In this document: positions 1-8,867 of the stretch, one piece after another
Layout: each line of letters opens with the position of its first letter
Position numbering within the stretch: position 1 is the stretch's first letter
Source of the DNA: Glaciecola sp034112105
GTDB lineage: Bacteria > Pseudomonadota > Gammaproteobacteria > Enterobacterales > Alteromonadaceae
NCBI GenBank assembly: GCA_034112105.1
Contig: JAWUVZ010000087.1
Span: 1-47,155 of the forward strand
Direction: 5' to 3'
DNA length: 47,155 nucleotides
Notes under the pieces: model-generated
What the model was told of the DNA's origin: nothing
The model's input: the letters and a program-made list of their open reading frames with translations, nothing else
Database searches by the model: none
Translations under genes and position numbers: made by a program

Positions 1-1358
1 AAGAGCTGCATAAATGCAGCAACCAATGGGTCTGCATCTAACGGGTTACGATCCGCAATCGAACATGGAATACGCTGTTTATCAACATTATTAAGCTCGG
101 TAATACTTTTACCAAATACCGCTTCAATATAAGGTGAATAATGTTCAATTGCAGGACACATGACCAGCACGTCACGCGGGCTAAGTTCATCATCTATACT
201 AAACTGCTGTAGCAAGTAGTCATGCAACACCTGCACTTCACGCAATGCACTGTGACATGACCGCACCACTAATGAATCATCTTGCAGCGCCTTTGCTGCA
301 TCCACCAATTGAGAGGCATCACCAGCCTCCCCTTGTAAAATATCACGCTGAATTTGATGTAATAATGTATACGATGAATTTTCCTGTGGATAATCCGTAT
401 CAAATGCACTTATTTCATAGTGCGAAGATTGTGATAATAAATTGAATAAATCTTTGCCTTGTTGACCCAAGTTTCTTAGTAATGGGTTAATCGATTGTTG
501 TTCAACCCACGCATCGATTCTTCCTTGTTGCAATTGTTTAGCTAGGGTTCTGTCTGATACTGCATCCCCCCAATAATCAACACATGGATTCAAATGAAAA
601 AAGTGAATTTGAGTGTATTCAGCGATTTGATTAAAAAAGGCGAGAGTTTGGGGTGCCATTGTGTTAATTGCGAAAAAATACACTTCGCTTGGCAGTAGAT
701 GGCTTTTCTTATCTAGCTGTTCTAAGGCTAATAATTGTAATCTAACTGGATGATTGGGCTCTTCCTTAGCTAGCTCTCGCCAAATCCAGCGTTGCCATGC
801 TTCGTGTTTAAGAGCAACCTTATTTGGCTCCTGCCTCCCATCGCAATCGCCAATACTAGTGGAGTTAGCGGTTAACAACGATTCGCCCTTCTCCCAAGCA
901 AGCAACCAATCTGGCCTAAACATTAGATATTGCTCAAGTGTGTCGGCAATCAATCTACTAATATTAACTCTCTTATACTCAGCGGTTGCGCTGCTTTCTT
1001 CTTGCCAATAATCGATGAGTGCAACTTCAAAATTTTGCTGCTCAAAAGCATCTGAACTTAATAACCGTTCAATGCGCCACAGCATTACCTCGCGCTTGTA
1101 TGTCGATTGCATTGGCACCTTGTCATGCCCGAGAATATCGCGACAAAGTTGCCACACAAAACGAGTTGGCATTGGGTAGTCAATATTCATTGCTATCCCT
1201 GCATGCTCAGCCAACTGCAAGTTCAGCCAATGTTGCATACCAGTACTTTCGACCAATACTGTTTTGGCTTGCAAAATAGATTGCTGGCTGCTGCTCATAA
1301 CGGCTTGCAGTAAATAGCTTAAATGCTCTAATTTGTTTGAAGGATAGAGTGTTAGCAA
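1..1358 (-). CDS. recC: RecC, exodeoxyribonuclease V gamma subunit (N-terminal part, runs off window)
   Basis: RecC is the Chi-recognising subunit of the RecBCD helicase-nuclease, which processes DNA ends in the cytoplasm for recombination. The reverse strand gives about 452 codons in one frame with no break. The product opens LTLYPSNKLEHLSYLL and continues LVESTGMQHWLNLQLAEHAG, then NPLLRNLGQQGKDLF, and near the window edge PRDVLVMCPAIEHYSPYIEA; all match the RecC helicase-like N-terminal half in the right order. The frame opens after a TAATAA pair. The first usable start is TTG at 1358, giving M-L-T-L-Y-P-S-N-K-L, which lines up with the E. coli N-terminus. No strong ribosome site is visible before it. 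The C-terminal half, and any recB or recD, lie outside the window. Confidence 0.95.
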   Translation of the reverse strand, partial: MLTLYPSNKLEHLSYLLQAVMSSSQQSILQAKTVLVESTGMQHWLNLQLAEHAGIAMNIDYPMPTRFVWQLCRDILGHDKVPMQSTYKREVMLWRIERLLSSDAFEQQNFEVALIDYWQEESSATAEYKRVNISRLIADTLEQYLMFRPDWLLAWEKGESLLTANSTSIGDCDGRQEPNKVALKHEAWQRWIWRELAKEEPNHPVRLQLLALEQLDKKSHLLPSEVYFFAINTMAPQTLAFFNQIAEYTQIHFFHLNPCVDYWGDAVSDRTLAKQLQQGRIDAWVEQQSINPLLRNLGQQGKDLFNLLSQSSHYEISAFDTDYPQENSSYTLLHQIQRDILQGEAGDASQLVDAAKALQDDSLVVRSCHSALREVQVLHDYLLQQFSIDDELSPRDVLVMCPAIEHYSPYIEAVFGKSITELNNVDKQRIPCSIADRNPLDADPLVAAFMQL

Positions 1359-1463
1359 GGCTAATTTTTCTTATTACTGTTCAACGAGAGATGAGTATAC
1401 TATGACATGAATAGGCGATCCTTAACACTAGGATGTGATAAATATCGTTATCAAAAAATGCAT

Positions 1464-1500
1464 AAAAAACTCGGTAGATAAGGAATTATTATCTACCGAG
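1464..1500 (-). terminator. Intrinsic terminator of the small ORF unit upstream of recC
   Basis: A perfect 12-bp inverted repeat (CTCGGTAGATAA at 1470-1481 and its complement at 1489-1500) has a 7-nt loop. On the minus strand the hairpin is followed at once by six T (1469-1464). On the plus strand it is followed by CAAAAGG, so it acts on the minus strand. It lies downstream of the small ORF at 1572-1652 and about 100 bp before recC, so it would separate the two transcripts or act as an attenuator for recC. Confidence 0.75.
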
Positions 1501-1571
1501 CAAAAGGTGTTCCATACCAACGCACCACACAAATAATGCAAAGGATGTTAAACGAACACACACAACATGAA

Positions 1572-1652
1572 TCACAATGCAAAATTACGGCCAGTTTTTT
1601 TAATCAATAAAATCAATACGATAAGATAAAAAAACTGTAAAACCACCGGCAT
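1572..1652 (-). CDS. Candidate small membrane peptide, 26 aa
   Basis: The ATG at 1652 is preceded by AAGG seven bases upstream (AAGGCACCATTATG on the minus strand). The 26-residue product begins MPVVLQFFYLIVLILLIKK and ends in TGRNFAL: one strongly hydrophobic span of about 17 residues, then a basic tail, as in single-span small proteins with the C-terminus inside. The stop is TGA. A good intrinsic terminator follows 72 bp downstream on the same strand, so the ORF sits in a compact transcription unit of its own. I do not recognise the peptide and cannot assign a function. The alternative is that the transcript is a non-coding RNA and the ORF is chance. Confidence 0.45.
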   Translation of the reverse strand: MPVVLQFFYLIVLILLIKKTGRNFAL

Positions 1653-1833
1653 AATGGTGCCTTGTAGTGCAAAACATTCTTTAATGCACAATAGTAGTGC
1701 TGAGTTACTTAGTGTTAAAAGACGGTGTTCAAATGCAGTATTAAAATAACCCGTAAACAGCTACACTATTGCCCTATAAATCTGCTGCCCCGTTATTGGG
1801 TTGTCAACTTAACTAAAATTCAAAGGAAGATTG

Positions 1834-2487
1834 ATGTTAACAAGTACTCAACTTAACACCATGCTTAATCTGCAGGATGGCATGAACAAAAAAGTCAATC
1901 CACAATGGTTAACTGCCGGTTATAGCTATTTAAGAGCGGCTATGATCGAATCAGTAGAAGCAATTGAACATCATGGTTGGAAATGGTGGAAAGCACAAAA
2001 ATTAGATCTTCCTCAAGTACAAATGGAGTTAGTGGATATATGGCATTTTGCCTTGTCTCACATAATTATTCAGCATGACGGCAATATTAATTCAGCCTCA
2101 AATGCCATTGCAAACGCACTTTTAGAGTCACATACAGAAGTGACATTTGATGGCAATAAAATTAACTTTAGTGACGCAACACTGGTTGAAAATTTAGAAC
2201 TAATGGCAGGGTTATGCGTTGCCAAACGTTTTGATGTGCCACTGTTTCTAAAAATTGTAGAACAAGCGGAAATGGACGCAAACGCTTTGTTTTCTCAATA
2301 TGTTGGTAAAAACATTTTGAATTTCTTCAGACAAGACCACGGTTACAAAGAAGGGACGTACATTAAAGAGTGGCACGGTAAAGAAGATAATGAACATTTG
2401 GTCGACGTGTTGGCGGCAACTGACAGTAACGTAAATGACTACGCAGATGCTATATATCAGCAACTTGAAAATAGATATCCGAGTTAA
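1834..2487 (+). CDS. Dimeric all-alpha dUTP diphosphatase (dUTPase_2 family)
   Basis: Hydrolyses dUTP to dUMP and pyrophosphate in the cytoplasm, keeping uracil out of DNA. The 217-residue product has the all-alpha NTP pyrophosphatase metal-binding pattern: ExxE at E39-S-V-E42, the conserved HHGWKWWK block at about 46-53, and ExxD at E65-L-V-D68 in QMELVDIWHF. This is the family unrelated to trimeric Dut. I chose ATG 1834 over an in-frame TTG three bases earlier because AAGGAAG lies four bases before the TTG and seven before the ATG. It is a single gene between a leftward small unit and a convergent acyl-CoA ligase, with a shared terminator downstream. Confidence 0.9.
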   Translation: MLTSTQLNTMLNLQDGMNKKVNPQWLTAGYSYLRAAMIESVEAIEHHGWKWWKAQKLDLPQVQMELVDIWHFALSHIIIQHDGNINSASNAIANALLESHTEVTFDGNKINFSDATLVENLELMAGLCVAKRFDVPLFLKIVEQAEMDANALFSQYVGKNILNFFRQDHGYKEGTYIKEWHGKEDNEHLVDVLAATDSNVNDYADAIYQQLENRYPS

Positions 2488-2508
2488 GGCCGCTCGTCTT
2501 TATAAACA

Positions 2509-2541
2509 AAAATGGCTACTTAAAGAGCAAGTAGCCATTTT
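2509..2541. terminator. Bidirectional terminator between dUTPase and acyl-CoA ligase
   Basis: A perfect 13-bp stem (AAAATGGCTACTT at 2509-2521, complement at 2529-2541) has a 7-nt loop. It is A-rich on the left and T-rich on the right, so each strand ends in T residues. It sits between two convergent genes. Confidence 0.75.
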
Positions 2542-2661
2542 CAGAATAAATATAGCGAGCGCAACAAACCCGGTCGCTATTTAGTATGTTAAACCGAGTC
2601 GCTGAATATACCCCGATATTTTATTGATAATCTTCAAACAACACATTCAGCAGTCACAATT

Positions 2662-4332
2662 CTAATCGTTCCAGACCACGTCGTCTTTATGATCACTCAA
2701 TATTATAGACTTGAATTTTTCTTCTATTACGTGGCGCTTTACCTTTAAAGTTGGCGTTAATAGATAATTCTCTATGGACCATTCATCCTTAAATATGACA
2801 ATTCGGTCCAATCGCTGGTGACTTTCAAGCGTGCTATTAACATTAATAAGAGTTTTACGCAGACTCTCAACAATGCCCTCTTTATTGTGCTGTCTTGCCT
2901 TTTCAGAGAGCACGAGCAACGCAATCGGCTGCGGTAAGTTTGTACCGGTAACACAAACTTGCTCCACAATCGGGTTTTCCATTAGCTTCGCTTCAATTGG
3001 CGCAGGCGCTACATACTTGCCTTTCTCTGTTTTAAAAATATCTTTTAATCGACCAGTAATTGTTACAAAACCCTCAGAGTCAATTGTGCCTTTATCACCA
3101 GTCCGCAAGAAACCGTCATTGGTAAATACACCCGCCGTCTTTTCTGGCTCTTTATAATAACCTACCATGTTGCATGGAGAGCTTACTTGTATCTCGCCAT
3201 CCTCAGCAATTCTGACATTAACCCCATCGTATGCTTTTCCTATACAACCTATTTTATCGACTCTAAATGGAACACTACTTGTACCATATGCGCTATTTTC
3301 AGTCATACCCCAACCTTCTGAGATATCAATGCCAATCGTATGAAACCACTCAATAGTTGCAGGCGCTAGGGGAGCGGAACCAGATGCCCATAATCTAGCA
3401 GAACCTAAGCCCATTTCGTTCCGGATCTTTTTGGCTATTTTTTTGCCTACTAAAGGAATACTTAGCAGAAAACTCAACTTTTTTTGCGGTAATTTAGCTA
3501 ATACGCCCAGCTGAAACTTCGTCCACAAACGCGGAACAGAAATAAATAAAGTAGGCTGACATGCATTTACATCTCTTTTAAATGTATCCAAAGACTGGAC
3601 AAAATGTATTTGCATTCGAGAGTAATAGCTAGCAAGTTCAACCAACACTCGTTCAGTAATATGTGCTAGTGGCAAATAACTTAAAATTCGATCCGCTTCA
3701 TTTACCGACATCGCGCTTAATGAATTACGCGCAGCCCAGCAAATGGTGTGGTAAGTATGAACGACGCCTTTAGGCTGCCCAGTGCTGCCTGACGTATAGA
3801 TAATTGTCATAATTTCGTTCATATCAGGAAGCGGGTTATCACTTAACGGCTCGACAGCAGTAAACTCTTCCCAAGCAGTTCCAACGCCACCACGATAAGG
3901 AAATCCTACTTTCTCGATACTAGCAGGCACAGCTTCTTCTTGTGATTTGTAATTGTCTAATATACCGACAAAAATTAACTGGCAGTCGGCATGCTCCAAC
4001 ACATAACTGATCGTCTCTTTACCTGCAGTGGAAAAAATTGGCACAGAAATATGACCTGCCATCATAATCCCTAAGTCAACAATCATCCAGTGCGCACAAT
4101 TTTTAGACAAAACAGCTATGCGACTGCCCTTTGGATAATCTTTTGCTAACAAAGCGGCAGCAACTTTACGTGCCTCTTTTGCTGTCTCATTCCAAGTAAA
4201 CGTGAGTTCACCATCACTTGTTGGTTGAGTCATATACAGACTGTCGGGAGTCTCTTGCTCCCATTTATAGAGCATTGATAAAGGGGACGCCACACTTTCC
4301 TGAGGAATCAAATCGGCATTATCTATTGGCAT
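2662..4332 (-). CDS. Long-chain fatty acid-CoA ligase (AMP-dependent synthetase)
   Basis: Activates long-chain fatty acids to acyl-CoA through an acyl-adenylate, on the inner face of the membrane. The adenylation signatures are in order: the P-loop-like TIIYTSGSTGQPKGV, then LPLAHITERV, GWGMTENSAYGT, and the hinge region GRLKDIFKTEKGKYVAP. The sequence resembles the FAA1-like branch more than E. coli FadD. An upstream ATG at 4347 would add five residues but has no ribosome site. The ATG at 4332 (MPIDNADL) has AGGA six bases before it and is preferred, giving 556 aa. Two FadR-like boxes lie 166-222 bp upstream. Substrate range cannot be read from sequence. Confidence 0.9.
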   Translation of the reverse strand: MPIDNADLIPQESVASPLSMLYKWEQETPDSLYMTQPTSDGELTFTWNETAKEARKVAAALLAKDYPKGSRIAVLSKNCAHWMIVDLGIMMAGHISVPIFSTAGKETISYVLEHADCQLIFVGILDNYKSQEEAVPASIEKVGFPYRGGVGTAWEEFTAVEPLSDNPLPDMNEIMTIIYTSGSTGQPKGVVHTYHTICWAARNSLSAMSVNEADRILSYLPLAHITERVLVELASYYSRMQIHFVQSLDTFKRDVNACQPTLFISVPRLWTKFQLGVLAKLPQKKLSFLLSIPLVGKKIAKKIRNEMGLGSARLWASGSAPLAPATIEWFHTIGIDISEGWGMTENSAYGTSSVPFRVDKIGCIGKAYDGVNVRIAEDGEIQVSSPCNMVGYYKEPEKTAGVFTNDGFLRTGDKGTIDSEGFVTITGRLKDIFKTEKGKYVAPAPIEAKLMENPIVEQVCVTGTNLPQPIALLVLSEKARQHNKEGIVESLRKTLINVNSTLESHQRLDRIVIFKDEWSIENYLLTPTLKVKRHVIEEKFKSIILSDHKDDVVWND

Positions 4333-4497
4333 AAACCATCCTGTCATTTACAAGTTATTCACATGTTTATAATAATGCGCGATTATTAGGAATATACAAC
4401 CGATTTTTACATTCGCTATAATCAATTTTTTTCGAAGGGTGGTTTTATTTACAAACATTATTGCCGATGAAAATAAAAGTTGTTTTTACTAAAAACA

Positions 4498-4514
4498 AGC
4501 GACTACGACCAGTT
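4498..4514 (-). promoter_or_regulatory. FadR-like operator, box 1
   Basis: On the minus strand this reads AACTGGTCGTAGTCGCT. The left half is identical to the classical FadR half-site AACTGGTC and the right half is degenerate; 12 of 17 positions agree with AACTGGTCGGACCAGTT. It lies in the 421-bp gene-free stretch 4333-4753 upstream of the acyl-CoA ligase. Nothing else was recognised in that stretch apart from box 2. Confidence 0.4.
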
Positions 4515-4537
4515 AGAAGGGGTCAATTTTAGGGGAT

Positions 4538-4554
4538 AACTTGTATGACCAGTA
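4538..4554 (-). promoter_or_regulatory. FadR-like operator, box 2
   Basis: On the minus strand this reads TACTGGTCATACAAGTT. Both halves fit the FadR palindrome: CTGGTC on the left and CAAGTT on the right, close to the E. coli fabA site. It starts 24 bp beyond box 1. FadR releases DNA when it binds long-chain acyl-CoA, which is the product of the gene these boxes precede. Confidence 0.45.
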
Positions 4555-4753
4555 TTTTTAGCAACCCATCATAGCAATGACTTTTACTGCCGGACTCAGA
4601 AAAGTGATAGGCTTGAAATAAATGACAATCTATTTTGCTCAAATGATTTGTGTACTCTCTTATTTAACGGACTTTAGCAACGTATCTATATCAAATGCTG
4701 ACTTTTCTCGTCATTTTAACACACAGTAATCACTATCGTCTCTATACAAGTAC

Positions 4754-6541
4754 TTAAAGACAACAAGCACAGCTGCGCTTAATTTTGTCCATTTTTCCGA
4801 TCCCAGGGTTAAAGGTGTTTGTCGGATCGAGAAACTCATAGAAAGCTTTTAAATCAGATTCTGCTTCGTACAGGTGCCCAACATTATGTTCTGCTGGATA
4901 CTTCGCCCCTCGGCTATTCAAAAGAGCTAGCATTTGCTTTTTTACTTTTTGCGCATCGACGCCCTTTTTCAGAATATAATCCTGATGAAAAACATAGCAA
5001 AAAAAGTGACCATAGTAGAGCCTCTTATCAATCTGTTTAACCAATGCTTCTGGTAACTTTTCAAGCCAATCAATTTCATTTCTTGGCAACGCAATATCCA
5101 AGGCTAAAATATCACCAACGTGTTTTGCATGCATTGTCTGGTATCGAATCGCAGCTCCGGCAGCAGCAAAACGATGCAAATAAGCGCGTTTTGCCTCATT
5201 CGCATCACACACAATGAAGCTGCCTGTTTTTGATTTACTGAAAAATTCTAACAAGAAATTTTCAGCTTCTGCAATTCCCTCATTACTCATCTTTAGAATA
5301 AGGTGATGCTCGTAATCTTTACGATACTTAAGTAAGCGCCGCGGAATATGCTGTGGAAACAAGCGACTCAAACCCTGCATGCACTTGTCAGTCAATGCCT
5401 TCGGTAACCACTTCACCTTGTTCAGCACGGCATCAATACGTCCTTTGATAGAAAATAAACGAGGTAATTGATCGCTTCCTAGGTGCAGTACGCTTAAAAA
5501 TGTATCTTTGCCATATTTTTGTGAAATATCAAAAATATCTCGGTGCATATACTCACCCACTTCAGGCATATTAGTTAACCCTGACAGCATTTGTACTCTA
5601 AGTCGTGCTAATTCTTTGGTATCATTTGTTCCGATGTAGAAGGTTTGTTCGCGCTTTGCAACCGGATAAGTGTCTAGCCGAACCGCAAATATCGCTAGCT
5701 TTCCAGCGCAGCCACTTGACTCATAGAGACGCCGTTTGTCGGCATTAAATCGACTAGGTGAATCCGCATTAACGTCTCTAATGCGCTCTATATATTCTTT
5801 GTCAGATGCCATTTTATGGCTATGAGGAACCGCTTTATTTGCAAAATCCCCGCGCTGCAAATTGGTCAAGATAGATTCAGGACAATCGCCAAGTTCAATT
5901 CCTAAGTGATTAACCAGTATCAATTCACCATGCTCATTCACTTGCGCATATATTGAAAGTTCGGTAAAAGCGGGGCCACGTTTAACTAAAGCTCCGCCGG
6001 AATTATTTGCTACGCCCCCGACAATCGATGCACCTAAACAAGAGGAACCTATAACAGAATGAGGAGCGCGACCTATGGCAGCTAGCTGTTTTTCCAGTTG
6101 ATGTAACGTGGCTCCGGGAAGACTGATAACCTGCTCTCCCTCATTAATTAGAAAGAGCTTATCGATTGCTAATGTGTTGATAACAATAACGGCCCTATCG
6201 TAGTCATCGCCGCACGGAGTTGAACCTTCAGTTAACCCAGTATTGGCCGCTTGCATAACAATAATAGTGTTGGCTTTTACGCAAATTTGTAGACTTTGCC
6301 ACAATTGCAATAATGTGTCAGGAAATATAACCGCCAGCGCGCTGCCGCCACCAGACCGCCATCCTTTTCTGAAATGCGCGTTGCTTTTGGGATCGGCTTT
6401 AATATTTTTTTCAGATAATATGCTGGTCAGATCAGCCAAAACAATGTCATCACTCAAGCGCGTTTTTCGGCGATTATTGACGTTGGCTGAAAAGGCATAT
6501 TTATCAGCGTGCATAGCAGCTTTACTCCATTTATCATTCAT
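4754..6541 (-). CDS. dld: Quinone-dependent D-lactate dehydrogenase
   Basis: A peripheral inner-membrane flavoprotein that oxidises D-lactate to pyruvate and passes electrons to the quinone pool. Similarity to E. coli Dld runs the full length: RKGWRSGGGSALAVIFPDTL, MQAANTGLTEGSTP, the FAD-binding HSVIGSSCLGASIVGG, LYESSGCAGKLAIFAVRLDT, and near the end GAKYPAEHNVGHLYEA and DPTNTFNPGIGK. The predicted length is 595 aa against about 571 in E. coli; the extra residues are N-terminal. ATG 6541 lacks a clear ribosome site, while ATG 6514 (MHADKYAF) has GGAG ten bases upstream and may be the true start. The C-terminus ends in a cysteine-rich CACCL, unlike E. coli. It lies 75 bp downstream of the RNase J-like gene and could share its transcript. 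Confidence 0.95.
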   Translation of the reverse strand: MNDKWSKAAMHADKYAFSANVNNRRKTRLSDDIVLADLTSILSEKNIKADPKSNAHFRKGWRSGGGSALAVIFPDTLLQLWQSLQICVKANTIIVMQAANTGLTEGSTPCGDDYDRAVIVINTLAIDKLFLINEGEQVISLPGATLHQLEKQLAAIGRAPHSVIGSSCLGASIVGGVANNSGGALVKRGPAFTELSIYAQVNEHGELILVNHLGIELGDCPESILTNLQRGDFANKAVPHSHKMASDKEYIERIRDVNADSPSRFNADKRRLYESSGCAGKLAIFAVRLDTYPVAKREQTFYIGTNDTKELARLRVQMLSGLTNMPEVGEYMHRDIFDISQKYGKDTFLSVLHLGSDQLPRLFSIKGRIDAVLNKVKWLPKALTDKCMQGLSRLFPQHIPRRLLKYRKDYEHHLILKMSNEGIAEAENFLLEFFSKSKTGSFIVCDANEAKRAYLHRFAAAGAAIRYQTMHAKHVGDILALDIALPRNEIDWLEKLPEALVKQIDKRLYYGHFFCYVFHQDYILKKGVDAQKVKKQMLALLNSRGAKYPAEHNVGHLYEAESDLKAFYEFLDPTNTFNPGIGKMDKIKRSCACCL

Positions 6542-6616
6542 TTCGTGTTTTGAGCATACCTGCGTAGCTCAAAACTTAATACACCAACTTATTCTCATCG
6601 CAAATATTCAACAATA

Positions 6617-8014
6617 TCAAGGTTTGATTGATTTGTTCACCTCAGTTATATCTATTCTGCCGACTTTAACTGCATTTTTAATTAATTTAATAGATGGTGC
6701 TAATTGAAATAGGTCCCCATTCAATCCAACAAGTTGCTGTGCAACGCCTTGCTTTTTAGCTATTAACGCATTTGCTCGAAGATGCGCAGGCTCACCATGC
6801 ACAGGAATAGCAACTTTCGGAGAAACCCACTCATACATATCACTCAAGTCATGTTCATTCGGATGACCTGACGCATGTATTGTATATTTAGCTTGTGCTG
6901 ATTGTATAACGATAAGGCCTTTTGTTTTGAGGTTTTCGACCATCTTATCAATCGCTTTTTCATTTCCGGGAATTGTAATTGAACTAAAAATCACCGTGTC
7001 ACCTAATTCTACTTCGCAATCTGGGTGAGAATCCCCAGCCAGTCTACCCAAGGCTGCTCTCGGCTCTCCTTGACTGCCTGTTGCAACAATGAGTACTTCA
7101 TGTTTTGGTAAATAACCAATATCTCGTCGATGAGAAATTTTCAGTTCATCCGGCCAATAGCCTGTCGTACGGGCAATACTGTACATATTTTCGAGTGAGC
7201 GTCCCAACAAGGTCATGTATCGCCCAGTCTCTGCTGCGACTCTGGCTAAACTAATTAGGCGAGCCACATTACTACCAAAACAAGTAACAATAGCGCGTCC
7301 CTTGCACTCTTTAACGGTCCGCAACAACCCTAATTCACAATCGCCTTCCGACAATGAATAGCCTGGACGTAACGCATTGGTGGAGTCACACACCATTGCT
7401 GTTGGTTTTAACTTAGCAAGTTGCTTAAAAGGTCTGGCGTCAAAAGGCTGATCAGTTATTGGATTAAAATCTATTTTCCAGTCGCCGGTATGAAAAATAG
7501 AACCAACCGAGGTTTGAATGAACAACGCCTGCGCATCCGGTAGCGAGTGCGTTATAGATAACCACGTTATCGTGAATGGCCCGATATCAATTGTGCTTCC
7601 GGGTTCAACAATAATAATTTTAACAAGCGCAGCAATTTCGGTCATATAAAGTTTTCGCCGCAGTACTTCGGCAGTAAACTTTGTTGTGTAAATCGGGCAT
7701 TTGAATTTGTTCCATAATGCCGGCAATGCCCCTACATGATCCTCGTGCGCATGAGTGATAATAATGCCACACAAACTCTCTTGCCTATTTTCAATAAACA
7801 CCGGATCAGGCGCAACCATATCAACGAGCTTAGCAGAAGGGTTTTGGTCATCTAATCTATCTAACGGTGATCTGAAAGTAACTCCACAATCAACCATGAG
7901 CCAATTATTATTATGACCGTATAAATTCATATTCATTCCTATCTCGCCAGTCCCTCCCAAGGGTAGGAAAAATAAGTCTTTGTTCGACGGCCGAATAGTT
8001 CGAAAGTAGTTAAT
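6617..8014 (-). CDS. RNase J-like metallo-beta-lactamase ribonuclease, apparent ATT start
   Basis: A beta-CASP metallo-beta-lactamase fold, probably RNA 5'-exo/endonuclease. Motifs are the opening strand and loop LFFLPLGGTGEIGMNMNLYG, the zinc motif THAHEDHVGALP, FHTGDWKID, the beta-CASP region GRAIVTCFGSNVARL, and ASGHPNEHDL with IPVHGEPAHL. The product is about 465 aa; the long C-terminal domain of Bacillus RNase J is missing, as in gammaproteobacterial relatives. The start is unusual. The first NTG codon in frame is TTG 7960, but it lies inside the conserved opening strand. Between the upstream in-frame stop and that TTG there is no ATG, GTG, TTG or CTG. ATT at 8014 has GAGG five bases upstream and gives a normal-length N-terminus, so I place the start there. 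A sequencing error upstream is the main alternative. Confidence 0.85.
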   Translation of the reverse strand: MNYFRTIRPSNKDLFFLPLGGTGEIGMNMNLYGHNNNWLMVDCGVTFRSPLDRLDDQNPSAKLVDMVAPDPVFIENRQESLCGIIITHAHEDHVGALPALWNKFKCPIYTTKFTAEVLRRKLYMTEIAALVKIIIVEPGSTIDIGPFTITWLSITHSLPDAQALFIQTSVGSIFHTGDWKIDFNPITDQPFDARPFKQLAKLKPTAMVCDSTNALRPGYSLSEGDCELGLLRTVKECKGRAIVTCFGSNVARLISLARVAAETGRYMTLLGRSLENMYSIARTTGYWPDELKISHRRDIGYLPKHEVLIVATGSQGEPRAALGRLAGDSHPDCEVELGDTVIFSSITIPGNEKAIDKMVENLKTKGLIVIQSAQAKYTIHASGHPNEHDLSDMYEWVSPKVAIPVHGEPAHLRANALIAKKQGVAQQLVGLNGDLFQLAPSIKLIKNAVKVGRIDITEVNKSIKP

Positions 8015-8048
8015 GGTGACCTCGCGTACAGATTATGAAAATTTTCAT
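8010..8048 (-). CDS. Possible 12-codon leader ORF overlapping the RNase J-like start
   Basis: ATG 8048 opens a short frame encoding MKIFIICTRGHH. Its TAA stop (8012-8010) shares a base with the presumed ATT start codon of the RNase J-like gene, so a terminating ribosome would sit on that start. No ribosome site precedes the ATG. It could be a translational-coupling leader or chance. Confidence 0.2.
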   Translation of the reverse strand: MKIFIICTRGHH

Positions 8049-8180
8049 TAAATTTATATTACAAAAGTTTAACTTAAAAACAGTGATTTACGGTAAACCG
8101 ATCAAAAAAAATTAAAGTATTTATTTATGTAGCATAAAAGTTGAAAAAACGCCGTTACTAAAAATGAAAAAGGAACTATC

Positions 8181-8837
8181 ATGAAAACTACACCACAAGT
8201 TAAATTACTGATACCTGTTATATGCTCAGCATTCTTATTGTCTGGATGTTGGTTAGATGATGATGACGACGAAGTCGTCGAACTTGCGCCACCACCTGTT
8301 GTAATCGTTGCAAATGCAAATGTGAGAGTTGTGCATGCATCACCTGACGCACCGACCGTCGATATTATTTTAGATGGCACACCGGTGAGCTCTAAATTAG
8401 ATATCGATTATCAAGATGCCTCTGCTTGGGTTGAAGTTCCAGCCAACACTTACGATATTGCTGTAGAGGCTAATCTGCCAGGCGATGATGCAAACGTATT
8501 AGCATTATCAGCAACACTCGCTGGTGACCAAACGTATACTATTCTCGCCATTGGTTCTGTTGCACAGGGCACGCTTGAAGCATTGTTAGTTGAAAACACA
8601 TTGACTGCGGTTTCTGACGGTAACGTCCGAGCTCAAGTCGTACACGCCGCATCCAATGCACCCGAAGTTGACGTATACGTAACTGCTCCGGATACCGTTT
8701 TGTCAACAGAACAGCCACTTGCAACACTTGCCTATAAAGCATTTACGGGTCAGGTTGAAGTCCCTGCTGGTGACTACCAAATTAGGATTACGCCAGCGGG
8801 TTCAACAACAGTCGTGTTTGATTCTGGTACGCTTTAA
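8181..8837 (+). CDS. DUF4397 lipoprotein, N-terminal half before in-frame TAA
   Basis: The signal peptide ends in LLSGC with the lipid-anchor cysteine at 23; the next residues are W and L, which suggests outer-membrane sorting, then a run of five Asp. Then come two beta-rich DUF4397-type repeats: VRVVHASPDAPTVDIILDG at about 49-67 and AQVVHAASNAPEVDVYV at about 153-169, each ending in a VPAG(D/N)Y-like strand. DUF4397 proteins are envelope proteins of unknown role. Translation stops at TAA 8835-8837 after FDSGTL, in the middle of a repeat, yet the same frame continues past this stop for another 240 codons of the same repeat family (see next entry). The product is 218 aa if it is made. The start ATG has AAGGAACT upstream. 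Confidence 0.8.
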   Translation: MKTTPQVKLLIPVICSAFLLSGCWLDDDDDEVVELAPPPVVIVANANVRVVHASPDAPTVDIILDGTPVSSKLDIDYQDASAWVEVPANTYDIAVEANLPGDDANVLALSATLAGDQTYTILAIGSVAQGTLEALLVENTLTAVSDGNVRAQVVHAASNAPEVDVYVTAPDTVLSTEQPLATLAYKAFTGQVEVPAGDYQIRITPAGSTTVVFDSGTL

Positions 8838-8867
8838 CAAGCAGCTGGCTCAGATTTATTAATTTAA

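Noticed and set aside
245..1313. Several short plus-strand reading frames
   Set aside because: They are antisense to recC, which has a continuous frame and family match on the minus strand.
8102..8380. Minus-strand frame with a serine run
   Set aside because: Antisense to the Asp-rich start of the DUF4397 lipoprotein; the run is a shadow of GAT/GAC codons.
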